Made by a program: the position numbers and the translations under genes
From: Comamonadaceae bacterium UBA2237
GTDB taxonomy: Bacteria > Pseudomonadota > Gammaproteobacteria > Burkholderiales > Burkholderiaceae_C
Length of the DNA stretch: 5,435 nucleotides
Assembly (NCBI GenBank): GCA_002347905.1
Contig: DDYJ01000016.1
Span: 4,708 to 10,142 of the forward strand
Direction: 5' to 3'
Shown: piece by piece, positions 1 through 5,435 of the stretch
Numbering within the stretch: the stretch's first letter is position 1
Layout: every line of letters begins with the position of its first letter
Notes under the pieces: generated by a model
Seen by the model: only the letters and a program-made list of their open reading frames with translations
Database searches by the model: none
What the model was told of the DNA's origin: nothing

Positions 1-1223
1 GCCATTACGGCAACGCCAAATTTGGCAAGCTCGAATTCATTGTTATCGATACCGGCGGTTTCGAGCCAGACGCCCAGGACGGCATTTACAAAGAAATGGC
101 GCGGCAGACCCAGCAAGCCGTTGCAGAGGCCGATGTGGTGGTTTTTGTGGTGGATGCGCGTGCAGGTATTTCTGCACAAGACCACGACATTGCCAACTAC
201 TTGCGCCGTCTTGGAAAAATTACGCTTTTGGTTGCCAACAAAGCAGAAGGCATGCAAGAGGGCGCCCAGTTGGTCGAGTTTTACGAACTGGGGCTTGGCG
301 AGGTATTGCCTGTCTCCGCATCGCACGGGCAAGGCATTCGCAGCATGGTCGAAATGGCCCTGGAACCTTTGCATTTGGCTGAGCCCGACGATGACGCGGA
401 CGTGGTTCCCGATGGCACCATCAAACTCGCAGTAGCGGGACGTCCCAATGTGGGCAAGTCCACATTGATCAATGCGTGGTTGGGTGAAGAGCGATTGGTG
501 GCTTTCGATTTACCAGGCACAACCCGTGACGCTATCAGCGTGCCCTTTGAACGCAATGGCCAGAAGTTCGAATTGATCGACACAGCAGGCTTGCGTCGCA
601 AGGGCAAAGTATTCGAGGCGATTGAAAAATTCTCCGTCGTCAAAACCTTGCAAGCAATTGAATCTTCCAATGTGGTGTTGCTGTTGCTCGATGCCACCCA
701 AGGCGTGACAGACCAAGATGCGCATATCGCGGGCTATATCTTGGAAAGCGGCCGGGCTGTAGTTTTAGCTGTCAACAAATGGGATGCGGTAGACAGTTAT
801 GAGCGCGAGCTGTTGATGCGCTCGATTGAGACGCGTTTGGCGTTTTTGAAATTCGCCACTATGCACTTCATCTCTGCTAAAAAACGCCAAGGACTTGGGC
901 CAGTGTGGTCCGCTATCACCAACGCTTACAAAGCAGCCATGTGCAAAATGACGACACCTGTGCTAACGCGTTTGTTGTTAGAGGCGATTCAGTTCCAATC
1001 GCCCAAGCGCGCTGGCATGTTCCGTCCCAAATTGCGCTATGCCCACCAAGGCGGTATGAATCCGCCCATCATCATCGTCCATGGCAATTCGTTGGAACAT
1101 GTGACTGACGCTTACAAACGTTATTTGGAAGGTCGTTTTCGTAAGGCCTTCTCACTCGAAGGCACTCCGCTTCGAATTGAGATGAAGACTTCTCATAACC
1201 CCTACAGCGATAAAGACAATTAG
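1..1223 (+). CDS. der: GTPase Der (EngA), 5'-truncated by the window edge
   Basis: Der is an essential GTPase with two tandem G domains and a C-terminal KH-like domain; it binds the 50S subunit and acts in its late assembly in the cytoplasm. The reading frame is open from the left edge (first full codon at base 3) to TAG at 1221-1223, giving about 406 residues. About 40 residues are missing, including the first P-loop. Seen in G domain 1: DTGG (48-59) and NKAE (237-248) at the NKxD position. Seen in G domain 2, after a short acidic linker: P-loop GRPNVGKST (438-464), DTAG (579-590), NKWD (774-785) and SAK (873-881). From about 950 onward comes the KH-like domain, including the family-typical YAHQGG and [10 protein letters not shown] stretches. 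ATG at 96 is internal, not the start. A bamB-der-hfq order is usual in betaproteobacteria. Identification is very secure. Confidence 0.97.
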   Translation, partial: HYGNAKFGKLEFIVIDTGGFEPDAQDGIYKEMARQTQQAVAEADVVVFVVDARAGISAQDHDIANYLRRLGKITLLVANKAEGMQEGAQLVEFYELGLGEVLPVSASHGQGIRSMVEMALEPLHLAEPDDDADVVPDGTIKLAVAGRPNVGKSTLINAWLGEERLVAFDLPGTTRDAISVPFERNGQKFELIDTAGLRRKGKVFEAIEKFSVVKTLQAIESSNVVLLLLDATQGVTDQDAHIAGYILESGRAVVLAVNKWDAVDSYERELLMRSIETRLAFLKFATMHFISAKKRQGLGPVWSAITNAYKAAMCKMTTPVLTRLLLEAIQFQSPKRAGMFRPKLRYAHQGGMNPPIIIVHGNSLEHVTDAYKRYLEGRFRKAFSLEGTPLRIEMKTSHNPYSDKDN

Positions 1224-1291
1224 GGAATAGGGTAGACCGCCACCTGTGGTAAGGTCACAACTGTTTTCAACTTTCGAACACGGAGCATATC
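1224..1291 (+). other. der-hfq intergenic gap, no clear promoter
   Basis: This 68-base spacer is the only non-coding DNA ahead of hfq. It holds the hfq ribosome binding site at its 3' end and one small inverted repeat (CCAC-CT-GTGG, around 1240-1249). I see no T-run that would make this a terminator and no convincing -35/-10 pair. Transcription of hfq may therefore read through from der or start inside der, as E. coli hfq does from promoters within upstream genes. That last point is inference. Confidence 0.5.
1282..1285 (+). promoter_or_regulatory. Ribosome binding site of hfq
   Basis: GGAG lies 6 bases before the GTG at 1292. It supports that rare codon as the true hfq start, because no ATG exists between here and the conserved Hfq core. 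Confidence 0.75.
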
Positions 1292-1558
1292 GTGAACACA
1301 GATAACACTAAGAACAAAGGCCAACTTTTGCAAGACCCATTTTTGAACATCCTGCGACGCGAACACGTCCCAGTGTCTATTTATCTTGTCAACGGTATTA
1401 AATTACAAGGCCAAATCGAATCGTTTGATCAATACGTAGTGCTTTTGCGTAATACAGTGACACAAATGGTTTACAAGCACGCTATTTCTACGATTGTTCC
1501 AGGACGCGCAGTGAACTTCAATGCCGCCGATGGCACTGGCAGCTCGCCCGAAGTTTGA
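1292..1558 (+). CDS. hfq: RNA chaperone Hfq
   Basis: Hfq is an Sm-like homohexameric ring that pairs small RNAs with mRNAs and affects mRNA stability and translation. The 88-residue product has the whole Sm core (about residues 13-72): the Sm1 part contains QDPFLN and VNGIKLQG, and Sm2 carries the YKH motif at residues 61-63 (equivalent to E. coli Y55-K56-H57). Residues 14 (Q), 45 (F), 47 (Q) and 48 (Y, Phe in E. coli) fill the proximal uridine-binding face. The rim patch reads RREH (22-25) where E. coli has RRER. The N terminus is about 6 residues longer than in E. coli and the C-terminal tail is short (about 12 residues beyond VNF). GTG at 1292 with GGAG 6 bases upstream is the only reasonable start. 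Its TGA overlaps the hflX start. Very secure. Confidence 0.98.
   Translation: MNTDNTKNKGQLLQDPFLNILRREHVPVSIYLVNGIKLQGQIESFDQYVVLLRNTVTQMVYKHAISTIVPGRAVNFNAADGTGSSPEV
1555..1558 (+). promoter_or_regulatory. TTGA stop-start overlap of hfq and hflX
   Basis: The TGA stop of hfq (1556-1558) sits inside the TTG start of hflX (1555-1557). Only a poor GAAG lies right next to the TTG, too close to serve as a normal Shine-Dalgarno. Termination-reinitiation is the likely way hflX is translated, which would tie its output to that of hfq. The overlap is seen; the coupling is inferred. Confidence 0.7.
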
Positions 1559-2694
1559 GCGAGACTGCGTCGTCCGATAAGGCCCTGACCATCTTGGTCG
1601 GGGTTGATTTTGGTAACCCACACTTTGACGCCGAGCTACACGAGCTCGGTCTGCTTGCGGAAACAGCTGGTTTAACACCTGTGGCCCGTGTTGTATGTAA
1701 ACGCAAAGCTCCTGACGCCGCCTTGTTTGTGGGTTCAGGCAAGGCCGATGAAATCAAAGAGTTGATTTTGATGCATGGTGCTACCGAGATTTTGTTCGAC
1801 CAATCGTTAAGCCCTGCACAACAGCGTAATTTAGAGCGCCACATGGAAGTCGCGGTCAACGACCGAACATTTCTTATCCTTGAAATATTCGCCCAACGCG
1901 CTCGAAGCCATGAGGGCAAATTACAAGTAGAACTTGCCCGATTGCAATACCTTAGCACCCGCTTGGTGCGTCGCTGGTCGCATTTAGAGCGTCAAAGCGG
2001 TGGTATCGGTATGCGTGGAGGACCTGGTGAAACCCAAATTGAGTTGGACAGGCGCATGATTGGGGATTCGATCAAACGCACCCGTGAACGGCTTGAAAAA
2101 GTCAAGCGCCAACGCGGTACGCAGCGCAGACAGCGCCAAAGACGCGATGCTTTCACTATATCGCTTGTGGGCTATACCAATGCAGGTAAATCCACGTTGT
2201 TCAATGCCTTGGTCAAAGCACGCGCCTATGCAGCAGACCAGTTATTTGCTACTTTAGATACCACCACGCGTCAGCTCTACTTGGGAGATAACCAAGGCGG
2301 TGGTCGTTCCGTATCTATCTCTGATACCGTTGGTTTCATTCGTGATTTACCGCACGGGTTGATAGATGCCTTCCAAGCCACTTTGCAAGAAGCAGCTGAG
2401 GCGAGTTTGTTATTGCATGTGGTGGATGCATCTAACGAAAACTATTTAGAGCAAATGGACGAAGTCCACAAAGTTTTGGCTGAAATAGGTGCGGATGAAG
2501 TGCCACAAGTTTTGGTTTTCAATAAGTTGGACGCCATGTCGGCAGATAAAAAGCCTATGCATATGCAGGATATTTTTTCTATAGACGGTGTCGATACGCC
2601 CAGATTTTTTGCCAGCGCACAAACGGGTGAAGGCATTTCAGCACTACGCGCTTATTTGAGCCAAAACCTTGCTTCGACCTTAACTTTTGCTTAG
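1555..2694 (+). CDS. hflX: Ribosome-splitting GTPase HflX
   Basis: HflX is an OBG-HflX superfamily GTPase that binds 50S and 70S ribosomes and splits stalled or stress-arrested ribosomes. In the 379-residue product, residues 1-200 form the HflX N-terminal domain, with the glycine-rich family signature [13 protein letters not shown] at 149-161, followed by a basic helical segment (about 172-198). The G domain follows: P-loop GYTNAGKST (206-214), TLDTTTR (233-239), DTVGF (257-261), NKLD (323-326) and SAQTGEG (354-360). The protein ends 19 residues after the last motif, so the extra C-terminal domain of E. coli HflX (426 residues) is absent. The start is TTG at 1555, sharing TTGA with the hfq stop. 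The frame is closed upstream by TAA at 1450, with no ATG or GTG in between, and the first internal Met is residue 73. No separate Shine-Dalgarno is evident, which suggests coupling to hfq translation. Confidence 0.97.
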   Translation: MSETASSDKALTILVGVDFGNPHFDAELHELGLLAETAGLTPVARVVCKRKAPDAALFVGSGKADEIKELILMHGATEILFDQSLSPAQQRNLERHMEVAVNDRTFLILEIFAQRARSHEGKLQVELARLQYLSTRLVRRWSHLERQSGGIGMRGGPGETQIELDRRMIGDSIKRTRERLEKVKRQRGTQRRQRQRRDAFTISLVGYTNAGKSTLFNALVKARAYAADQLFATLDTTTRQLYLGDNQGGGRSVSISDTVGFIRDLPHGLIDAFQATLQEAAEASLLLHVVDASNENYLEQMDEVHKVLAEIGADEVPQVLVFNKLDAMSADKKPMHMQDIFSIDGVDTPRFFASAQTGEGISALRAYLSQNLASTLTFA

Positions 2695-2758
2695 GTTCAA
2701 AAAATAGCTTTTGCGTTTAGGCACAATTCACACTTCATACGAAAAACAAGCTATGCGA
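2695..2758 (+). other. hflX-hflK intergenic gap
   Basis: This 64-base A/T-rich spacer separates hflX from the chosen hflK start. It contains the second copy of an imperfect direct repeat (CTTTTGC...TTAGG at 2684-2695 and 2708-2721). It has no hairpin with a T-run, so no terminator is supported, and no promoter hexamer pair that I would defend. The most likely reading is that hflK is co-transcribed with hflX. Confidence 0.45.
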
Positions 2759-4126
2759 ATGAATTCACAACCCACTCCCAAAACTTTTGGAACATGGCGT
2801 TCCAAAGTACTTGGTGCTTTTAATTTGAATGATGGACGTTGGGGCCGCGACGAGACATCGCAAACCAAGCCAAACACACAAAACAGTGCGCCGCCGGAGG
2901 ACAACAAACCTCCTCAGCAGCAACCACCCAATAACCGACCTTCTGGAAACGGCCCGCCTGATTTGGATGAGCTGTGGCGCGATTTCAACAAAAAGCTTTC
3001 TGGCTTTTTTGGCTCACCCAAAAAGGGTGGGGGCGGAACCGAGCCACCTGTAGGTGGAAAACCGGCTGGCCCTAATTTCAATATCGGCAAGTTTGGCATT
3101 GGTGCTATCGCCGCTGTTATCGTCGCCATTTGGCTGAGCACTGGCTTTTTTATCGTGCAAGAAGGCCAACAAGGAGTGATTACCCAGTTCGGCCGTTACC
3201 ACTCGACGGTTGGTGCTGGTTTTAATTGGCGTATGCCGTATCCCATTCAGCGCCACGAATTAGTTTTTGTCACGCAGATTCGCTCGGTGGATGTTGGCCG
3301 TGAAAACATCGTCAAGGCTACCGGTTTGCGCGAGTCTGCCATGCTGACCGAAGACGAAAATATTTTAGAAATCAAGTTTGCCGTGCAGTATCGATTAACC
3401 GATGCACGCGCTTATTTGTTTGAAACCAAGAACCCAACGGATACCGTAGTGCAAGCTGCTGAAACTGCAGTGCGCGAGGTGGTTGGAAAAATGAAGATGG
3501 ACGCCGCCATGTCCGAAGAGCGTGACCAAATTGGCCCACGTATTCGCGTCATCATGCAGCGCATCTTGGACCAATACAAAGTTGGTATTGAGGTGGTTGG
3601 CATCAACTTACAACAAGGAGGTGTGCGTCCCCCCGAGCAAGTGCAATCGGCTTTTGATGATGTACTCAAAGCCGGTCAAGAGCGCGAGCGCGCCAAAAAC
3701 GAAGCAGAAGCCTATGCCAATGACGTCGTACCGCGTGCTGTCGGTGCCGCATCGCGCTTGAAGCAAGAAGCTGATGGTTACAAGTCGCGTATCGTTTCCC
3801 AAGCCCTGGGTGATGCGCAACGCTTCAAGTCTTTGGTGACGGAATACCAAAAAGCCCCGCAAGTTATGCGTGACCGCATGTACATCGATGCCATGCAACA
3901 GATTTACAGCAACACCACCAAGGTCTTGATCGACGCCAAGGCGGGCTCTAATTTGTTGTACTTGCCCCTAGACAAAATCATCCAGCAAACGGCGCAATCT
4001 AATGCGCCCGTTTCCTCGCAACCTACGCAACCCCTGACCGAGCCAGCAGGCAATCCTTTGAGTCCTAACTCGCCCATAGACGCTAGATCGCGTGATGGCC
4101 GCTCACGCGACCGCGATAGCCGTTGA
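2759..4126 (+). CDS. hflK: FtsH protease modulator subunit HflK
   Basis: HflK is an inner-membrane SPFH-family protein. With HflC it forms a large cage around the FtsH AAA+ protease and tunes its degradation of membrane proteins. From ATG 2759 the product has 455 residues. A cytoplasmic N-terminal part with NLNDGRWGRDE (22-32) leads into a Pro/Gln/Asn-rich stretch (about 44-67), a PPDLDELWRDFN helix (66-77) and a Gly/Pro-rich linker (89-105). One membrane helix (about 113-133) precedes the periplasmic SPFH domain (about 134-300), then a charged helical region (300-365). The last 15 residues are an Arg/Asp/Ser tail. The start is uncertain: ATG 2753 is two codons upstream, and only a weak AAG (2748-2750) is present, 8 bases before 2759. 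TTG 2711 is open but less likely. hflC follows after 16 bases, as expected for a complex made in step. Confidence 0.95.
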   Translation: MNSQPTPKTFGTWRSKVLGAFNLNDGRWGRDETSQTKPNTQNSAPPEDNKPPQQQPPNNRPSGNGPPDLDELWRDFNKKLSGFFGSPKKGGGGTEPPVGGKPAGPNFNIGKFGIGAIAAVIVAIWLSTGFFIVQEGQQGVITQFGRYHSTVGAGFNWRMPYPIQRHELVFVTQIRSVDVGRENIVKATGLRESAMLTEDENILEIKFAVQYRLTDARAYLFETKNPTDTVVQAAETAVREVVGKMKMDAAMSEERDQIGPRIRVIMQRILDQYKVGIEVVGINLQQGGVRPPEQVQSAFDDVLKAGQERERAKNEAEAYANDVVPRAVGAASRLKQEADGYKSRIVSQALGDAQRFKSLVTEYQKAPQVMRDRMYIDAMQQIYSNTTKVLIDAKAGSNLLYLPLDKIIQQTAQSNAPVSSQPTQPLTEPAGNPLSPNSPIDARSRDGRSRDRDSR

Positions 4127-4129
4127 TCG

Positions 4130-4134
4130 AGGAG
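4130..4134 (+). promoter_or_regulatory. Ribosome binding site of hflC
   Basis: AGGAG lies 8 bases before ATG 4143. It is the strongest Shine-Dalgarno in the window and decides the hflC start in favour of 4143 over the in-frame ATG at 4092, which would lie inside the end of hflK and put extra residues before the membrane anchor. Confidence 0.85.
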
Positions 4135-4142
4135 ACACTAAC

Positions 4143-5048
4143 ATGAATCAAAACAAAATAGGTTTTTACATCTCCTCTGCATTGGCTGTTCTGGCCTTGC
4201 TGAGTTCTACCTTGTTTGTGGTGGACCAACGTCAATTTGGTGTGGTCTATTCATTTGGCCAGATCAAAAACGTGATCACCGAGCCTGGTCTCAATATCAA
4301 GTTGCCGCCGCCATTTCAAAACGTCAGCTATATCGATAAGCGCCTTTTAACGCTCGACAACGCAGATACCGAACCCATGTTGACGGCTGAAAAACAACGC
4401 GTCGTGATCGACTGGTATGCCCGTTGGCGTATCACGGATCCATCGCAATACATCCGCAACGTAGGTCTCGATGAAAACGCAGGGGCCATGCAGCTCTCAC
4501 GTGTGGTGCGCAATGCATTCCAAGAAGAAATCAACAAGCGTACGGTTAAAGAATTACTCTCTTTGAAGCGCGATGCATTGCTCGAAGATGTCAAGCGCGA
4601 AGTTCTTCAAGCCGTCAAAGGCGCTAAGCCTTGGGGCGTAGACGTCATCGATGTGCGCATTACCCGTGCTGACTATGTCGATGCAATCACCGAATCAGTC
4701 TATCGCCGCATGGAAGCCGAACGTAAACGCGTCGCCAATGAGTTACGTTCTACCGGTGCGGCAGAGGGTGAAAAAATTCGTGCCGATGCAGACAGGCAGC
4801 GTGAGGTCACCATTGCAAATGCCTACCGCGAAGCCCAGATGATCAAAGGTGAGGGTGATGCCGAGGCTGCCCGTATCTACGCTGATTCATTTGGACGTGA
4901 TGCGCAATTTGCCAAGTTTTACCGAAGCCTAGAAGCCTACAAGTCGACTTTCAACAAAAAGAGCGACCTTATGGTTCTTGATCCCTCGAGCGACTTCTTC
5001 AACGCAATGCGTAGTAGTGGTGGTTCTGCACCCGCTCCTAAGAAGTAA
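4143..5048 (+). CDS. hflC: FtsH protease modulator subunit HflC
   Basis: HflC is the partner of HflK in the HflKC cage that surrounds and regulates FtsH at the inner membrane. The 301-residue product has a short N-terminal cytoplasmic end, one uncleaved membrane helix (about residues 6-27), and a periplasmic SPFH domain opening with VVDQRQFGVVYSFGQ (26-40). A long charged helix follows (about 183-245), with the family-typical ERKRVANELRSTGAAEGEKI (193-212). Near the C terminus, VLDPSSDFF (278-286) matches the conserved end of HflC proteins, followed by a short Ser/Gly/Pro/Lys tail. Length is slightly below E. coli HflC (334 residues). The start at 4143 is set by the AGGAG 8 bases upstream. 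The gene sits 16 bases after hflK and 12 bases before the DUF2065 gene, so one transcript is likely. No missing key element is seen. Confidence 0.97.
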   Translation: MNQNKIGFYISSALAVLALLSSTLFVVDQRQFGVVYSFGQIKNVITEPGLNIKLPPPFQNVSYIDKRLLTLDNADTEPMLTAEKQRVVIDWYARWRITDPSQYIRNVGLDENAGAMQLSRVVRNAFQEEINKRTVKELLSLKRDALLEDVKREVLQAVKGAKPWGVDVIDVRITRADYVDAITESVYRRMEAERKRVANELRSTGAAEGEKIRADADRQREVTIANAYREAQMIKGEGDAEAARIYADSFGRDAQFAKFYRSLEAYKSTFNKKSDLMVLDPSSDFFNAMRSSGGSAPAPKK

Positions 5049-5060
5049 AAGGCTACTGCT

Positions 5061-5255
5061 ATGGACTTGAGCAGCGACGTGCTGTGGGCGGCGTTTGGCC
5101 TGATGTTGATCTTTGAGGGACTATTTCCCTTTCTCTCACCTGACGGTTGGCGCCAAAAAATGGCCCAATTGTTGGCACTACACGATGGGCAAATTCGCTT
5201 CTTTGGCCTAGTGTGTGTGCTGGGTGGTGTTTTTATGCTGTGGTGGTTGGGCTGA
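5061..5255 (+). CDS. DUF2065 family small membrane protein (YjeT-like)
   Basis: The function of this 64-residue protein is not established. Two hydrophobic helices (about residues 7-25 and 46-63) flank a short polar loop, so both ends should face the same side of the inner membrane. The pattern EGLFPFLSPDGWR (19-31), then IRFFG (45-49) and a glycine-containing second helix, is what I recognise as the DUF2065 family. E. coli YjeT is the member found between hflC and purA, so the position here is equivalent. AAAGG at 5048-5052 lies 8 bases before the ATG, and the gap to hflC is only 12 bases, which argues for co-expression with hflKC. A role with the HflKC-FtsH complex is a guess from position only. 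Family assignment is fairly secure; no catalytic residues are evident. Confidence 0.9.
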   Translation: MDLSSDVLWAAFGLMLIFEGLFPFLSPDGWRQKMAQLLALHDGQIRFFGLVCVLGGVFMLWWLG

Positions 5256-5256
5256 G

Positions 5257-5272
5257 TAAGCCCTTAAGCCCT
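5257..5272 (+). repeat. Perfect 8-bp tandem repeat TAAGCCCT x2
   Basis: Two adjacent identical copies, 5257-5264 and 5265-5272, lie just after the DUF2065 stop codon. The AGCCC in each can pair with GGGCT at 5249-5253, giving two mutually exclusive 5-bp stems. It is probably a slippage duplication. The repeat itself is certain; any function is unknown. Confidence 0.8.
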
Positions 5273-5273
5273 G

Positions 5274-5279
5274 TAAAAT
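5274..5279 (+). promoter_or_regulatory. Possible -10 element for hisZ
   Basis: TAAAAT matches five of six positions of the sigma-70 -10 consensus and is preceded by TG, though without the one-base spacer of a classical extended -10. No good -35 is found 16-18 bases upstream. If used, transcription would begin near 5286, leaving a leader of about 20 bases. Weak support. Confidence 0.3.
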
Positions 5280-5307
5280 CACTTTTTTAACAGCACCACC
5301 ACACCAC

Positions 5308-5435
5308 ATGTCTGCTTGGGTCCTGCCGGATCACATCGCTGATGTTTTGCCTTCTGAGGCCCGGCACATCGAAGATCTCCGACGTCTTTACCTCGATACC
5401 GCAAGGCGCTTCGGTTACGAGTTGGTGATGCCGCC
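5308..5435 (+). CDS. hisZ: ATP phosphoribosyltransferase regulatory subunit HisZ, 3'-truncated by the window edge
   Basis: HisZ is a catalytically inactive paralogue of histidyl-tRNA synthetase. It assembles with the short form of HisG to make an active, feedback-regulated ATP phosphoribosyltransferase, the first step of histidine biosynthesis in the cytoplasm. Only 42 complete codons are visible. They read [15 protein letters not shown] (residues 4-18), then a charged helix and FGYELVMPP (34-42), the N-terminal pattern of the HisRS-like fold as it appears in betaproteobacterial HisZ. The start at 5308 is the ATG immediately before this pattern. No Shine-Dalgarno is seen in the CA-rich leader. 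The location downstream of hflC and the DUF2065 gene is the usual betaproteobacterial one. A true HisRS is the main alternative and is less likely given the motif wording and neighbours. Confidence 0.88.
   Translation, partial: MSAWVLPDHIADVLPSEARHIEDLRRLYLDTARRFGYELVMP

Larger units (their letters stand above)
5256..5307 (+). other. DUF2065-hisZ intergenic gap
   Basis: This 52-base spacer contains a perfect tandem duplication TAAGCCCT (5257-5272), a TAAAAT hexamer (5274-5279), a run of six T (5283-5288) and then a CA-rich stretch directly before the hisZ ATG. GGGCT (5249-5253, over the end of the previous gene) can pair with either AGCCC copy. The T-run is too far from that small stem for a standard intrinsic terminator. 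Confidence 0.6.

Noticed and set aside
22..435. Open frame of 137 codons on the + strand overlapping the start of der
   Set aside because: It is out of frame with conserved Der G-domain sequence, and its Trp-rich composition is that of a shadow frame.
281..697. Open frame of 138 codons on the - strand inside der
   Set aside because: It lies antisense to conserved Der motifs including the second P-loop, has no recognisable domain, and is explained by the codon pattern of the real gene.
1245..1259. CRP-like palindrome TGTGG-N5-TCACA ahead of hfq
   Set aside because: Spacing is 5 rather than 6 and one half-site is imperfect; with no promoter nearby it is not distinguishable from chance.
1518..1958. 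Open frame of 146 codons on the - strand across the hfq end and hflX
   Set aside because: It is antisense to clear HflX sequence, and its Ser/Arg/Cys-rich composition is typical of a shadow frame.
2711..2713. TTG as the start of hflK, adding 16 residues
   Set aside because: No Shine-Dalgarno precedes it, the added residues do not look like an HflK N terminus, and two ATG codons follow in frame.
2708..2741. Promoter for hflK with TTGCGT as -35
   Set aside because: No hexamer resembling TATAAT is found 16-18 bases downstream; TTCATA and CATACG match poorly.
4092..4142. Longer hflC starting at ATG 4092, overlapping the end of hflK
   Set aside because: AGGAG at 4130-4134 points to ATG 4143, and that start gives the normal HflC N terminus with a short end before the membrane helix.
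5249..5288. Intrinsic terminator after the DUF2065 gene
   Set aside because: The GGGCT/AGCCC stem has only 5 bp and the T-run begins about 12-20 bases beyond it, so the standard stem-plus-U-tract structure is missing.

Overview
This window is an ordinary, densely packed stretch of a betaproteobacterial chromosome. Protein sequences and gene order point to Burkholderiales, probably a Comamonadaceae-like lineage. By eye the base composition is close to half G+C, which is low for that family and would fit a freshwater relative. That placement is inference. All genes are on the + strand and the whole window is coding apart from three short gaps. I see no mobile element, CRISPR array, RNA gene or sign of horizontal transfer.

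Layout, left to right: (1) the 3' nine tenths of der (engA), a double-GTPase ribosome assembly factor, cut off by the left edge; (2) a 68-base gap; (3) hfq, starting with GTG; (4) hflX, starting with TTG and overlapping the hfq stop codon by 4 bases; (5) a 64-base gap; (6) hflK; (7) hflC, 16 bases later with a strong ribosome binding site; (8) a 64-residue, two-helix membrane protein of the DUF2065 family, 12 bases after hflC; (9) a 52-base gap with a perfect 8-bp tandem repeat, a possible -10 element and a CA-rich leader; (10) the first 42 codons of hisZ, cut off by the right edge. In related genomes purA usually follows hisZ, but it is not in this window.

Functionally the run joins ribosome biogenesis (Der), small-RNA-mediated regulation (Hfq), rescue of stalled ribosomes (HflX) and control of the membrane protease FtsH (HflK/HflC). 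The DUF2065 protein is an uncharacterised small membrane neighbour, and hisZ is a histidine-biosynthesis gene that may have its own promoter.

I did not find evidence of an undescribed system. The points most worth following are the conserved DUF2065 protein beside hflKC, the hfq/hflX translational overlap, the HflX without a C-terminal domain, the NKAE nucleotide-specificity motif in the first Der GTPase domain, and the low-complexity ends of HflK.
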